This document shows positions 44,476 to 55,295 of a stretch of DNA of 64,000 bases, in pieces. The translations under genes and the position numbers were made by a program. The notes under the pieces are model-generated. The model was given only the letters and a program-made list of their open reading frames with translations. It searched no databases and was not told where the DNA came from. Position 1 is the first letter of the stretch. The number at the start of each line of letters is the position of its first letter. The stretch covers positions 221,175,711-221,239,710 of the forward strand of contig CM057460.1 in the NCBI GenBank assembly GCA_030035585.1, in the 5' to 3' direction. The DNA comes from Dugong dugon. Lineage: Eukaryota > Chordata > Mammalia > Sirenia > Dugongidae.

Positions 44476-47400
44476 CTCTGTCCATCGTTCAGTTCATCGC
44501 TGTATCGATCCATGCACACACTCAGCAAACATGGATAACCACCTTCTCCCCGACAAGCTCAGGCAGAGCACGAGGCTCAGCCCTGGTGCCCTTCCCACCT
44601 CGTGAAGACATCACTGTCCAGCACCAAAACTACCATCTGCAGACTGTGGTAGACACCATCAAGAGGCTGTCCCAGGTTTTATGAAAGGGTGAAAAAGGGG
44701 ACCTAATTTGGAGCAGGAGTTCAGAGGTCCTGGATGCCAGCCCTCCTCAATTTCCCAGTGGGAGCTCTCTGACCTCGCAACCTGTTATCTGCACCTACCA
44801 CCCGGAGGAACAGTGTTTTACCTGCAGAAGGCACCCCAAGCTTCAGCCTCAGAATTGAAAACAGCACAGTGGATATGCTATCAGGCCACTGAAATCTCCC
44901 GTTCCCACTGTCTTATCTCAAACCATATATTCAGGGAGGGAAGTGAAATTTTGAATTTTATTGCATTTTCAAACATCCGAGAAAAGTGCATAAATATGGT
45001 GGGAGTGGGGATAGAGAAGATGAGAATCTCTGTGCCCAGCTCTCTGGAACTTCACAAATTAAAACGTCCCCCCTCCCCATCCCATGAACGGGTGCTGCCC
45101 AATACGCCTGGGAGAGAAAGGAGGGGGTTCCTAGTCCCCGGAGCTTCACAAGGCAGCTGCGGGAAAGTGATGGACTGCGGGGAGTGGCGAGCATCGGCAT
45201 CACCCTGGCCCCATCAGGTGGAGGAGAAGCAGAGCCTCCAGGAATGACACTGGAAGGTCAGCCAATCTTGCACGGGGCTGCTCCTGGAGCCGAGGCATGC
45301 ACACTTGCTAAGAGGTCCAGGCCCCCAGTCAGTTGGGAAGGGGGTATGCAAATGTACCCTTCTGCTAGGTGCACCACCAGTCCCATGCCACCTCTTCTTC
45401 CTCCCTGTACACCTTCTGGATTGCAAAATATTTCCTGAGCGCATGGTCGTCCTTGTAAAACTGACAACAAAGACTGGCAGCCCCTCCATCACCTGCTACG
45501 CCTTTGCATTGTTCCTGCCAATGACACAGGAATCTGGGCACCATGAACTTGAAAAACATCCTGACACATCTTCCGAGGAAAGCCCCTGAAAAGCGGCATA
45601 TAGCAGTCTTCCTTCAGAGGCGGCTGATTCTGCCCACTCCGCTGAAGGCTTGCTACATGTCTTGTGAGGTTTGCTGCCCACTAGCGTCCTATGACGGGGA
45701 CACAATTGACATGCAGGTAAGTACCTCACCATCTCCCAGGCTGATAGAGCAGGTCACCCAGGCCCGGCATGCCCTTCGCACAGCAGCCAAGAATACGGCC
45801 AGACACACTTGTTTGTATGTACACGGCCAAGGCTCTTCCACCGCGCTTCCTATGTATTCCAAACATACGTGAAAACCACGAACAGTGATGCTCGTTGCTG
45901 AGAATGCCATTGAACATTCTGCCTAGTGCACCATTTATGATTTTCCCTACCTATTAATTATTTATCAGACACGTTCCTAATCTCACTTGTAGAATTCAGC
46001 TAATTTTGAGAAAGGAATTTGGATGCCATGGATTTTGTAAACGCACCCACTGGGACATGGGTCATTTTATTTTCAAGCGTGAATTTCCAATCTCCTGCAG
46101 GTCTCTCTTTATAAAGGACCTTCCCCCCTCTCTCTACCTCTACCAACATCTCTCTCCCTACCCTTTACATTGAGTTTCAATGCACACTGAATTAACTCTC
46201 TTTCCAAAATACTCAGTGCACCTTACCCTGGACATATCTGTGCTAAAATAATATTTGCAGCTACATGGACATGTGAACCTCAAAGTCTAGGAATTAGGGA
46301 TTCTGACTGACGATTTTTTTTTTTTAAGTCAAAATTCCTTCCCCTGCCACCAGGCTGTATCATACAAGATCTGCCTGGTGATTCCCTGATTCCCTGAGGC
46401 AGCAGTGAACCATGGTCACACCAAAGTGACATCCAAGAGAAAGGCAAGGAGCGGAGGACTACTGACATTTACTAAAGGTTTCCCTGGCATTTTGTTTTCC
46501 TTCAGAGGGCATCTTGTCATGGCATCTAGCTTACTTTTCGAGGCCTTGGAAATTTAAGATGAACCCTGAAATCCTGGGACAGAATTTTAATCTTCCTCAT
46601 AAAGATGGAGAAGGGAGACAAGGAAAGCATATCATGAAGTTATTCACCTGACGGCATTTTTTACTTACATATGGTTACCTGAGTTAAAGAAACATCGCCT
46701 CAAAAGCCCTCGGGTTGCATCTGTACGTACAAAGGTCTGCTTTTACATTTCAATAAAATGCCAAGCTTCTGGGCTGAAATTCCCAGCTGAGATGAGCCGA
46801 TGGTGCCCCCAAACATGCTGCACACCCCACTTTCTCTCTGATGAGCAGCCTTCTCACTAGTAATGCCACCCATCCACTCTAATCGTCATTCAACCTGGGC
46901 CCCTGAAAGCAGCGATGCAGAAAAGCTCAAGATTCCACGGCCCATGAAAAGACCATGCCAGGGGGACATGGTTGTGCATATAAAAACAGAGATACAAAGA
47001 CACTAACAAAAATAAATTGCATCTAATAAGTCTGCTTATTACACTTTATTCTGCTTATCTGGAGGTCTACCTATGACTTTCATACCAATTTAAGCTAGAC
47101 GGTGCTCATCAGGGTCAACACCATGAGAAAATATGATGCAGTAGGATACATTGGGGGATGTGTGTATGGATGTGTGTCTGCACATACATGTACCCGTTTC
47201 ATTATAGAGGAAGCTCTCATGTGTTTCCAGAACGTTGCAGAACAAACTGACTGCTTATTAACACAATTATTGCACCTGATCAGATGAGGCAATTCATTCA
47301 AGGGTTTAACTCATGAAAAGACTGGTTTTTGAATTCTATTTTTTGCCCAAAATACTGCCCACATCCTTTCCAACAGCTATGCTTTCATTAATAAATAAGT

Positions 47401-48297
47401 ATACATTTCATCGCAACAACTGGAAAAATGCTATTGTCCAGTGTTCAAATGCAGACATACCATCAGCTCCTTGTTTTATGAGCACCCCAAAATATCAAAC
47501 TGCATAATCTTTTATAAGTGGAATTTTTTTTTCATCATGTCAGGTATTTGGTGTTTGAGGCCCAACAATCATCACCTTAGGTATTAGAATCTGTAAATGC
47601 TTTATCACACACATTCAGGGATTTTTCAAAATGAAGGTAGTCCAAACTATGACAGTTGTTGAGAAGAAATATATTATTTCTCCATTTTTTTTTAAGTCTT
47701 ATTCTGATAGGTAGGAACTATTGAATATCACATTTTTGAAATGTGGTCTTATGAACAGGCAGCATTCCAAACTGGGCTCTTGTTTTATTTTGACATGAGT
47801 GTTTATTTGATGATCCTTTGCACAATATGCATTGAACACCTTTTCTTGAAAAACCCTTTCAAGCTGGTTCCGACAAAAATGAAAGAGCTCAAAGCTATCA
47901 CAGTCAGGCTTCTTTTTTTTTTAAACGCTTGGTCATATAACGAGAGGGCCATTTTTACATGAGAGTTCCACTGCCTTCCGGCCGATAGGATCAGAACACA
48001 TAACACAGCAATACAAAATATCCATTTGTGTGTGTGCTGTCTACGGCTCAGAGTGCGCAGTCTACCTGTGTTCATTAAAATAACGCTGACGGGGACTCTC
48101 AGCAATAGATTGAAAATGTCTTGGAGAAGGAATAAGAAGAAAATAGTCACAGGACGCAGTGTAAGTGTACATACATGTTATTGGAATTATACTTCCATAG
48201 AGGAGAGGAATATTGGAGGTTTTATACAATTTTGTCATAATATATGATTCATTACATATGATTGTTTATTTTAGATATGGAATGCTGACTTGAAAAT

Positions 48298-48397
48298 CAT
48301 GCATATATATATAAAAACTCATATAAATATACAGATACATACCTACATATAAATACCTAATATACGTATACACATATGCATACATATACATATATGG
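48298..48397. repeat. AT/CA-rich low-complexity tract
   Basis: Imperfect ATAT/ACAT repetition, e.g. 'catatatatataaaaactc' and 'atgcatacatatacatatat'. Confidence 0.85.
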
Positions 48398-50177
48398 CAT
48401 CTCTGTATCAGACAGGATGACACTATACCAGAAATTCTTCCATACTATTTTTATCATTTATTACTATTAAACTATAAAATAGATACTAGTTGGCTGACCC
48501 ACAGACGCACCCTGAAACACAGCCTTCCCAATTTATGGAATTTTTGCTCATCCTGAAATCCAGGGCTTTCTCATGGAGCCCAGAGATGGATGCCCTGACA
48601 GGCTAGCCAGGCCACGGAGGTGGTGCGGCACTGGGGCACATATGTGAGCATTTTAACGCTTCCCCTGAGTTCGCATTAGCAGAGCAGCAGAAAGGACAGA
48701 CCTGCCTGCTGCATCCCTGCAGAGTATCTAAAGCAGATCTATCCCTCCAGGTAAACCCCTGGAGGATGCAGAAGAGGTACAGTGCCCTCTGGGAAAGATA
48801 GGTGTCATGTCACAACTTGTAATGTTTCCCTGCCAGGAAATCTCAAAATGAAAGTTTTGAACACTTTGCTTTAGGTTATATTATAGAGCAAAGCATCACT
48901 TTTCAAGTTAATTTCACGAGTTCCTTCTTTCAATGCTACCTTTCTCAGCCATGTTTTTTCCCCCTTAACTATACAAAGTTTATGCATTTCCTCTTGCCTG
49001 TCGGTGTGTTCATTCTTCAAGTACTGTCTAGGTAAGCAAAGGAAATGCACTCAGATGCAGCTAACACTCAAAAGTCCGTGTGTATCTTCCAGGAAGATCT
49101 TCCAGCCTCCCCCTTTGCTTCTCATATTTTCTCACAAGGGCGAGACTTCCCCTTCTCTCTTTCCCTCTCTCTCTGTTCTGGGTAGGGGATTCTACTTAAT
49201 GGTTGAATTCGAACTGTAAGCAGGTAATGCATTTTATTCAGATTTGGATTCAGAAATTTGAAATGGGAATTTAAGCTACAGCTACTCACAGGCATTGTCA
49301 AATGACGACAATTTCCTTCCGTTCCCATACGCGAGAAGAAGCCATTCACATATGTAAGTTTATATTTACGCCCTGACAGGCAACCCGACGTGCAGTCACA
49401 CTTCCTAATTGGGTCTCACTGTCAAGAGCAATCGCTTTTTAAACACCCAGGAAGAAAAGGCTTCCAAATAGGACATTAGATAGGCATAAGAAAAGAAATG
49501 CTATCTACAATATCCACTGATCTCATTTTTATAACTACACAGGTGTGTGTGTATGTGTTTAATTTGTCAACATTTCAGATGATGTAATGCTGCTCAGTGC
49601 ATATTTTTACATAAATGACTGTGAGGAATCTATAGTACTCAGGGCAGGGTGGGGGGAGACGGAAGGACAGACCTTTCCAAAAGGCTTCCTTACTGCCTGA
49701 GAGGATTGTAGCAGAATTAAAGCACATGTTTTAAAGGCTCAAAAAGCTCTGAATTTGAAGGTGAAAGCCTTTAACTGACCACTCCACCTGCCCATCCCAG
49801 GAATGCCATGTCCGTTTCTGGCTGTTACTCGTTAAAGGGTCGATCGTGTCTCGCCTCGCCTCTCTTCATCCAGCCTGGCTTATTCTGAATGAGGTAGCCA
49901 GCTGTCTGGTACTGGAGTTAGGCGCCTAGCTGTCACTTTGCTAGGTAAGCTCCTTTGAATGATTACAGAGCAATTTCTCCCCCAGCCTCTCTTCATTGCC
50001 TCCTCTCCTCCCAAAAGACAAAATAATAATATGGAAAAATTAAAAGCATAAAAATTTAAGCACACAGAGGGCAGGAAAAGGGAAAGACTTCATGCATCCA
50101 AGCGCCAACCACCCAACCCCCCACTCCGGTCAATTAAAAGAAATTAAATTCATCACGACCCCTGCAAGGCCGCGGCC

Positions 50178-50183
50178 ACTCAC
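50178..50183 (-). promoter_or_regulatory. DSCAM: 5' splice donor of DSCAM intron 1
   Basis: On the minus strand the exon ends ...GCGAATG followed by gtgagt, a strong U1-type donor. It splits the codon after the first base (phase 1), matching the Asn-Val junction expected in DSCAM. Confidence 0.88.
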
Positions 50184-50226
50184 CATTCGCGAAGCTCTGG
50201 AACAAGGAGAGGGCCAGTATCCACAT
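50184..50226 (-). CDS. DSCAM: DSCAM first coding exon (start codon to splice donor)
   Basis: Read on the minus strand, the ATG at 50226-50224 opens 14 codons, MWILALSLFQSFAN, plus one extra base (G) before a consensus donor (gtgagt). The peptide is the hydrophobic signal-peptide start of mammalian DSCAM as I know it, and the phase-1 break fits the known next residue, Val, completed in exon 2. DSCAM is a single-pass membrane adhesion protein of the immunoglobulin superfamily (ten Ig and six fibronectin III domains in the family). It acts in neuronal self-avoidance, axon guidance and synaptic patterning. Only the signal-peptide exon lies here; the ectodomain exons lie beyond the left edge across a very large intron 1. 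The base at -3 is G, giving a moderate start context. The frame stays open upstream to about 50445 with no other ATG, so this is the only AUG start in the frame. Identification rests on a short peptide, but peptide, splice phase and CpG island agree. Confidence 0.9.
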
Positions 50227-50520
50227 GCCCCTGCCGCTGCCCGGCCTCCCGCGACGCGCCCGCCCGGCCCCGCGCGCTGCGCCCGGCTCCGCTCGCCACC
50301 TGCCCGCGGCCGTCGCCCGCCCGCCGCCGCCGCCGAGGACGCGCCGCCGGCGCCGCCGACGCTGCTGCCGACCCGCCTGGGCACGCGGCGCGCCCGGGCT
50401 CCGGGGCGAGGGCTCCGCGGGCCGCCGCGCGCTGCGCGCCCGCACACCTGCTCCCGGGCGCCGGCGCGCCGAACGCTGCAGCCCGAGCAGGGCGGCGGGG
50501 CGGCGGGCCCAGGTGCGCTG

Positions 50521-50577
50521 TCAGCTCCGGGGGCCCCGGGCAGGTCCGCAGGTGCAGCGCGCCGCAGCCGCGGGCAT
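50521..50577 (-). promoter_or_regulatory. possible upstream ORF in the DSCAM 5' leader (18 codons)
   Basis: A minus-strand ATG at 50577-50575 opens an 18-residue frame that stops with TGA at 50523-50521, about 290 bases before the DSCAM start. It matters only if transcription starts upstream of 50577, which is not shown here. Confidence 0.4.
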
Positions 50578-50661
50578 GAGCTCGTGCCCGGTACCCGGGA
50601 CCCGGAGCCCAGGAGCCGCAGGCGGCAGCCTCCTACTCGGGTGGGTGCGCGGCGCGAGCCC

Positions 50662-50703
50662 TCAGCCTCCGCAGCCCGGCAGCAAGCGGGCGGGCAGACT
50701 CAT
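50662..50703 (-). promoter_or_regulatory. possible upstream ORF in the DSCAM 5' leader (13 codons)
   Basis: A second short minus-strand frame starts at 50703 and stops with TGA at 50664-50662. A further ATG at 50731-50729 is followed directly by TAA, a minimal start-stop. Relevance depends on the unknown transcription start. Confidence 0.3.
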
Positions 50704-50745
50704 CTTTCCTCTACTCGGGCCCTAATTACATTGATCCCTCTGCTA

Positions 50746-50800
50746 CCCTGCCTCCCTGCCTGCCGGCCTGCCGGCCTGCCTGCCTGGCTGGCTGCCTGGG
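50746..50800. repeat. CCTG/CCGG-rich simple tract in the CpG island
   Basis: Loose tetranucleotide repetition (cctgcctgccgg and related units) lies in the promoter-proximal part of the island. Such tracts are often length-variable. Confidence 0.7.
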
Positions 50801-50940
50801 AGCGGAGCCGGGGCGGGCGAGGACCCCTCCCCTGCCTCTGGCCGCTGGGGCGCTCTGCAGTCTTAAAGCAGCAGCAGAGAAGTGAAGCCGAACTGGAGGC
50901 AGGACCAGGGAGCGTGCGGCCACCACAGTCACGTACAGTC

Positions 50941-52034
50941 ATCAGGATGAATGTCTTAGAGGCTTAAATAATCATCTCAACAGCTGATTATTTTTAGTTA
51001 TTTCCTTGCCGGTTGCTAATAAGATCTGGCCAGGGGTGACTCTTCCGGAGGTTGCCAGATAAGCAGAGGGTGCTGTGAAATGTTAGCAGTTTTAAGAAAA
51101 TGGGCAGCTGGACTCAGATTTCATATTTACTCTCACAAAAGTCCAGTTCATTTGCCTAAAGGGAAATGCCACCTCCAAATCCTTACTGCTACTATAAAGA
51201 TTTCTATGATTTCACGGGTTAATTTTTAATTATCTTGAATGCATTGTAGAAAACAAACACAAGCAATTAATTCTAATTTTGCTCAGTGAATGGTAGAAAA
51301 AAAAAGCTGATTAAAATTGCTGATAATTTGAATAATTTCAAATACATAACCCCTTCCCCATTACTGTGAAAAGCCAGTCTGACAATATTTTCTGAGTGTT
51401 CTGTACGGTTCTTGAAGTCATAATCATATTCAAATAGAAGCTTTAAAGGGCGTATTTCCATATTCCACCACTTTGCAAGATAATGACCGATAGGGTCGGA
51501 ATCCACCAAATTCAGAACTCAAGCTAGAATGCTCAGAGGTAGGGCAGTACAGGACCCAAAACGAGCACTTTAGGAGACAGTTTCCTGGGAAATTGAGTGT
51601 TCTTCCTAGGGTGGGGTATCTTCTGCCTAGGCTCCAGGTGACCCTCCAGATCCAAAGGGGGAACCAAGTATGTCGAAAACAGCTCAGAAAATAACACAAG
51701 GAAAGCAGATGGTGAGGCAGAAACAAAATGGTGTTTTACCAGGGTTGGGCACAAGATGGCCAGGCCCCGTGTACAAGGAAGGGTCAGCTGAGCCGGTGAT
51801 GCTGAGCTGCGCTGCAGCTGCAGGTGATCACGTGGGGCCACCCACTCAGGATGCACCAGCTCAGCCCCTGCTGAACTCTGCACAGGAGTGTCCCCGGGCT
51901 TTCCACACACAGGGGCTGTCTCCCAGGTCTTTCTTACAAGCAGTGATGGGCATTTATATTCTTGGACCTAGCTCATTCACCCATTCATTCAATTACCAAA
52001 TTCTTAGCTGAACACTAGCCATTTGCAAGACTCA
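50941..52034. other. upstream flank of the CpG island, no recognised repeat
   Basis: AT-rich DNA immediately upstream of the island, with motifs such as 'cagctgattatttttagtta' (50980-51000). It contains 113- and 125-codon chance frames at 51533-52011 with no recognised similarity. Confidence 0.45.
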
Positions 52035-52180
52035 GCTCAGCCTTAAGAGTTAGGACCCATCTGGGGTCAAATCACAGCTTTACCACTTAGCTGATGTGGG
52101 GCTTGTGCATGTGATGTGAGCATTATTTTTCTCATACGCACCTCGCATGTGTGGTTGTGACATATTCCTAACACACGGTG
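52035..52180 (+). mobile_element. probable MIR, degraded
   Basis: 'aatcacagctttaccactta' is the MIR tRNA/core junction; the rest is poorly preserved. Confidence 0.5.
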
Positions 52181-52286
52181 ACTGTAATAAAGATGGCAAT
52201 GGTGATGGTTCAGCTGGGGAGCAGGGCCAGGTGCATAATGTGTGGGTTCCAGTGCAAAATGAAAATGCAGGGCCCGTTGTTCAAAA

Positions 52287-52447
52287 AGGAGCCCTGGTGG
52301 CGCAGTGGTTAAGAAATTGGCTGCTAACCAAAAGGCTGGCAGTTCAAATCCACCAGCTGCTGCTTGGAAACCCTGGGGGGCAGTTCTACTCTGTCCTGTA
52401 GGGTCATTATGAGTTGGAATTGACTCGACAGCCACGGGTTTGTTGTT
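52287..52447 (+). mobile_element. AfroSINE, short type
   Basis: 11-bp duplication gttgttcaaaa at 52276-52286 and 52448-52458. Close to the family consensus throughout. First AfroSINE upstream of the DSCAM promoter. Confidence 0.95.
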
Positions 52448-52458
52448 GTTGTTCAAAA

Positions 52459-53314
52459 GAAAAAAAAAGTGTTGTTAAGGGTGTTAAAATATAAAACATT
52501 CTCCTTTCTCCCAAGTTTCCCTCTTGACTTGTCATTGCTTATTTGCTATTTAACATCCCTCTTCCTTGGGCAGAGGATACTCACGGGATGAGTGCTGACC
52601 CTCACTTAGTGCTGAATGAGCAGCCCACTGTCTGCCGGGTTCCTCTCCTGCCATTCACTGTACCAATGCTCTGTGCCCAGACCAGGGGTGGGGAAATTAA
52701 TCTCCATTTTCCACCACTGCCCCAAAGCACCGGAGACAGAGACTCTGAAGGAACTGCAGTCTCCCTGCTGGGAAACAGTTCCTGGATCAGGGGTGGAGAA
52801 GGGCTTGCCACCACCAAGACCCTTGCCAGACAAGCCACGGGACTGTCAGCCTGGGGTAAAGACAGCCGCTATCAGGCCCCGCCTTGAGACCCCATGGGAT
52901 ACACACACCTAAGCTCAAAACTCTCAGTGCCCAACCCCTACCAGGGATGGAGGGTGACCTCAGAACACAGGCCTCCTCAACAGCATGACCCAGATGCCAC
53001 CTGGGTGAAGGGGAACAGCATTTGCTGGGTGAGGAGGAGGAGGCTGGGTAAGGCCCGGGGTTTCAGGGGGTGGGAAGTGGGCAGCAGAGAGTCCCTCCTA
53101 TAGAGGTTGCAGGAGGCAAGACCATGCATGAGCCTGCAAGCCCCTGGCACCTGTCCCACTGTCCCATCAGACTTACAAAACATGCACTCAAGGATAATGA
53201 ACAAAATCCCCAGCTTCCATAGAGATTGAGGGAACAAATAAATAAGGACATATATTTATAAATAAGTATGGAAAATATAAAGCTCAGAGGATAAATACTG
53301 ACAGGGTAGAAAAT
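52459..53314. other. no recognised feature
   Basis: Moderately GC-rich single-copy-like DNA. Frames of up to 114 codons at 52543-52912 lack recognised domains. Confidence 0.4.
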
Positions 53315-53757
53315 GCACCCTGGTGCACCGCAAGCCAGGGCCATGTAGGTCTCAGGAGGGAATGCTATGTAGAAAGCAGTGAGGTCTGGTCTTTCAAACA
53401 GCCAGGCTCTGGTGAAGGCACTGCAGGCAGAGAAGCCTGAGAATGCAGACCTAAGAAAGGGCACCGCGGCACACCACAGATCTAGCACCGCATGGGTCCC
53501 AGGAGGGAGTGGTGCGCAGAGTGTAAAGAGGCCCAGACTTTGCAAATAGCCAGGCTCTGGTGAGGTAATCACAAGCCAAGAAGCCTCAGCACACAGACCT
53601 AAGAAAGGGAGACTTGGTACACAGCAAGCCTGGGGCTGTGTGGGTCTTGGGAGGGAGTGCAGTGCAGATACCAGTGAGGACTAAATTTTGTGAACAGCCA
53701 GGCCCTGGTGAAGGCACTGCAGGCAGAGAAGCCTCAACACACAGACCTAGGAAAAGA
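53315..53757 (+). repeat. three tandem 5' UTR units of an L1-type element
   Basis: Units of about 146-149 bp start at 53315, 53461 and 53609. Each contains 'cagccaggctctggtga'-like and 'agaagcct' plus 'cagacctaagaaag'-like segments. They directly precede the L1 ORF1-like region, as promoter monomers do in some mammalian L1 families. The antisense 169-codon frame here is produced by the repetition. Confidence 0.88.
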
Positions 53758-55295
53758 CACCTTGATATCTCGCTCCCCAAGATGGCAACATGATCAGAAA
53801 CATGGCTCCATTCCCCCACAGTAATTATAGGAAAAAAAAAAAAAACAGCAAAATAGCCCTAACAAGAAGATAAAAATGCACATGTAGAATCCTGGAAACC
53901 AACCCAAAAGTTAAAGCAAAACACTATGTACTGGAGGATGAATGAAGTACTGAACAAGAAAAGTCCACACAAAAACCAATTACGGGAAAGGAGAAGAATC
54001 GAAATCCAAAATTACCTCAACAAAGTATTCAAATGCCTTAGGCTCAACAAAAAATTGTAAGGATACAAGAAAGTATGAAAAGATGGCCCAATTAAGAGAG
54101 CAGCGTAAAGAAGCAATAATCACTCCCATGGAAGTAAGAATAGTTGAAAAATTAGATGACTTATAAATAACAAATTTAAATATGCTCAAAAGAATTCAAA
54201 GCACACACAAACAGCAAATTAATGGAGATCACAAAACAATGAGAATATTAAAAAGGAGATACAAAACATAAAAAATGAACAAATACTACAACTGAGGAAC
54301 AAAATAATTGAACTGGAAAACACAAGGAAAGGATACAACAATAGACTTGAGCAGGCAGAAGAAAGATTAAGTGAACTAGAAGACAAAACAACTGAATTTA
54401 CTGAATCCCAAGGGAAATAGGAGAAAAAAAAATTGAACAAAGCCAAATGGAACTATGGGATACCTTAGGAGACTCAACGTATGCATTATGGGAATTCCCA
54501 GAAGTTTAGGAAAGAAACAAAAGAACAGAAAGAATAGTTGAGGAAATTGTGACAGAAAACTTCCCAGACCTGATTAAGGAAACAAATCTGCAAATCCAGG
54601 ACGCTTGGCCAATCCAAAGTAGAGTGAATCCAAAGAGGTCTTCACCAAGACACATTGTAATCAAACTCCTAAAGACCAAAGACAAGGAAACAATCCTGAA
54701 AGCAGCAAGAGAAAAACATAAAATGACATATTAAGGGATCCTTAGTAAGATTAAGTACCTACTTCTCCACAGAAACAATGGAGGCTGAAAAAAGGCACTG
54801 GGGGGGAAAAAAAAAAAAAAGAACTGTCAACCAAGAATTCTATGTCCAGCAAAACTATCCTTCATAAAATAAGAGCAAATTGAAGATATTCCAGGTAAGC
54901 AAAAGTTGGAAGAATTCATTACCAACAGACCTGTCATGCAAAAACTGCTGAAGAGAGTACTTCAAGTGGAAAAGAAAGAAAACTAGACAACTATCCAACC
55001 CAGTATTCAGGGAAGAAAACTGAAAAATAAAAAAGAGATCTCCAACAACGATTATGGCACAGACAAATGAAAAGGCTCATTGCAGGGTATTTTCAGTGAG
55101 TAAATTTAGTTGTTACGTGCTACAAGCTTCACATTGCAAACTGTGTAAGAAATAAATACAAAGTTGTCCTAGCAGATACAGAATGTATAATGATGTGAAA
55201 AGTGATACAAAAACAGAAACAAGGGGAGGGAGGAGAGAATTAAGACTAGAATTTAAGTACATTAATATTGTATGTTCAACCATCTAAGGAGGTAG
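53758..55295 (+). mobile_element. L1 ORF1-only element (HAL1-like)
   Basis: After the 5' units comes 'ctccccaagatggcaacatg', then an ORF1-like region with many broken frames. A coiled-coil-like part lies at 54290-54420 (reading ...LEQAEERLSELEDKT). The RNA-binding and C-terminal part runs from 54549 (ENFPDLIKETNLQIQDAW, then PKRSSPRHIVIKLLK), continuing in decayed form to about 54985 (PAKLSF, EEFITNRPVMQKLL). The next 300 bases carry no L1 endonuclease, so this is ORF1 without ORF2, as in HAL1 elements. An L1 cut off by the adjacent RTE is the alternative. Confidence 0.72.

Larger units (their letters stand above)
43793..50159. other. repeat-poor DSCAM promoter-proximal intron 1
   Basis: In about 6.4 kb I found no SINE, LINE, LTR or DNA transposon, unlike the rest of the window. 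It contains a purine-only-like tract (44373-44475), AT dinucleotide-rich DNA (48298-48397) and CpG-containing stretches such as 49375-49440 (gcaacccgacgtgcagtcac). Frames of 137 and 179 codons at 44271-45247 lack any recognised domain and are not called genes. The segment is a reasonable place for regulatory DNA, by inference. Confidence 0.5.
50160..50940 (-). promoter_or_regulatory. DSCAM: CpG island / DSCAM promoter and 5' UTR region
   Basis: CpG density and G+C rise abruptly over this interval and fall back to AT-rich DNA on both sides. It contains GC-box-like strings such as ggggcgggcg near 50813 and a CCTG/CCGG-rich tract at about 50746-50800. No TATA box at a convincing distance was seen, as is usual for CpG-island promoters. 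The first coding exon of DSCAM lies at its left (downstream) end, so most of the island should be core promoter plus 5' UTR. The transcription start cannot be placed from sequence alone. The plus-strand 291-codon frame across the island is treated as a composition artefact. Confidence 0.85.

Noticed and set aside
44271-45247. Frames of 137 and 179 codons near the promoter
   Set aside because: No recognised domain, no splice structure I could support, and a purine-rich tract explains part of the open frame.
50130-50447. Longer N-terminal extension of DSCAM on the minus strand
   Set aside because: The upstream frame is open but has only GTG starts and no in-frame ATG before MWILAL; it is better read as 5' UTR.
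50092-50967. 291-codon plus-strand frame over the CpG island
   Set aside because: Pro/Arg/Ala-rich composition of a GC-rich island, no domain, and the real exon lies on the other strand.
53063-53572. 169-codon minus-strand frame
   Set aside because: It is antisense to the tandem L1-type 5' units; its internal repetition mirrors theirs.
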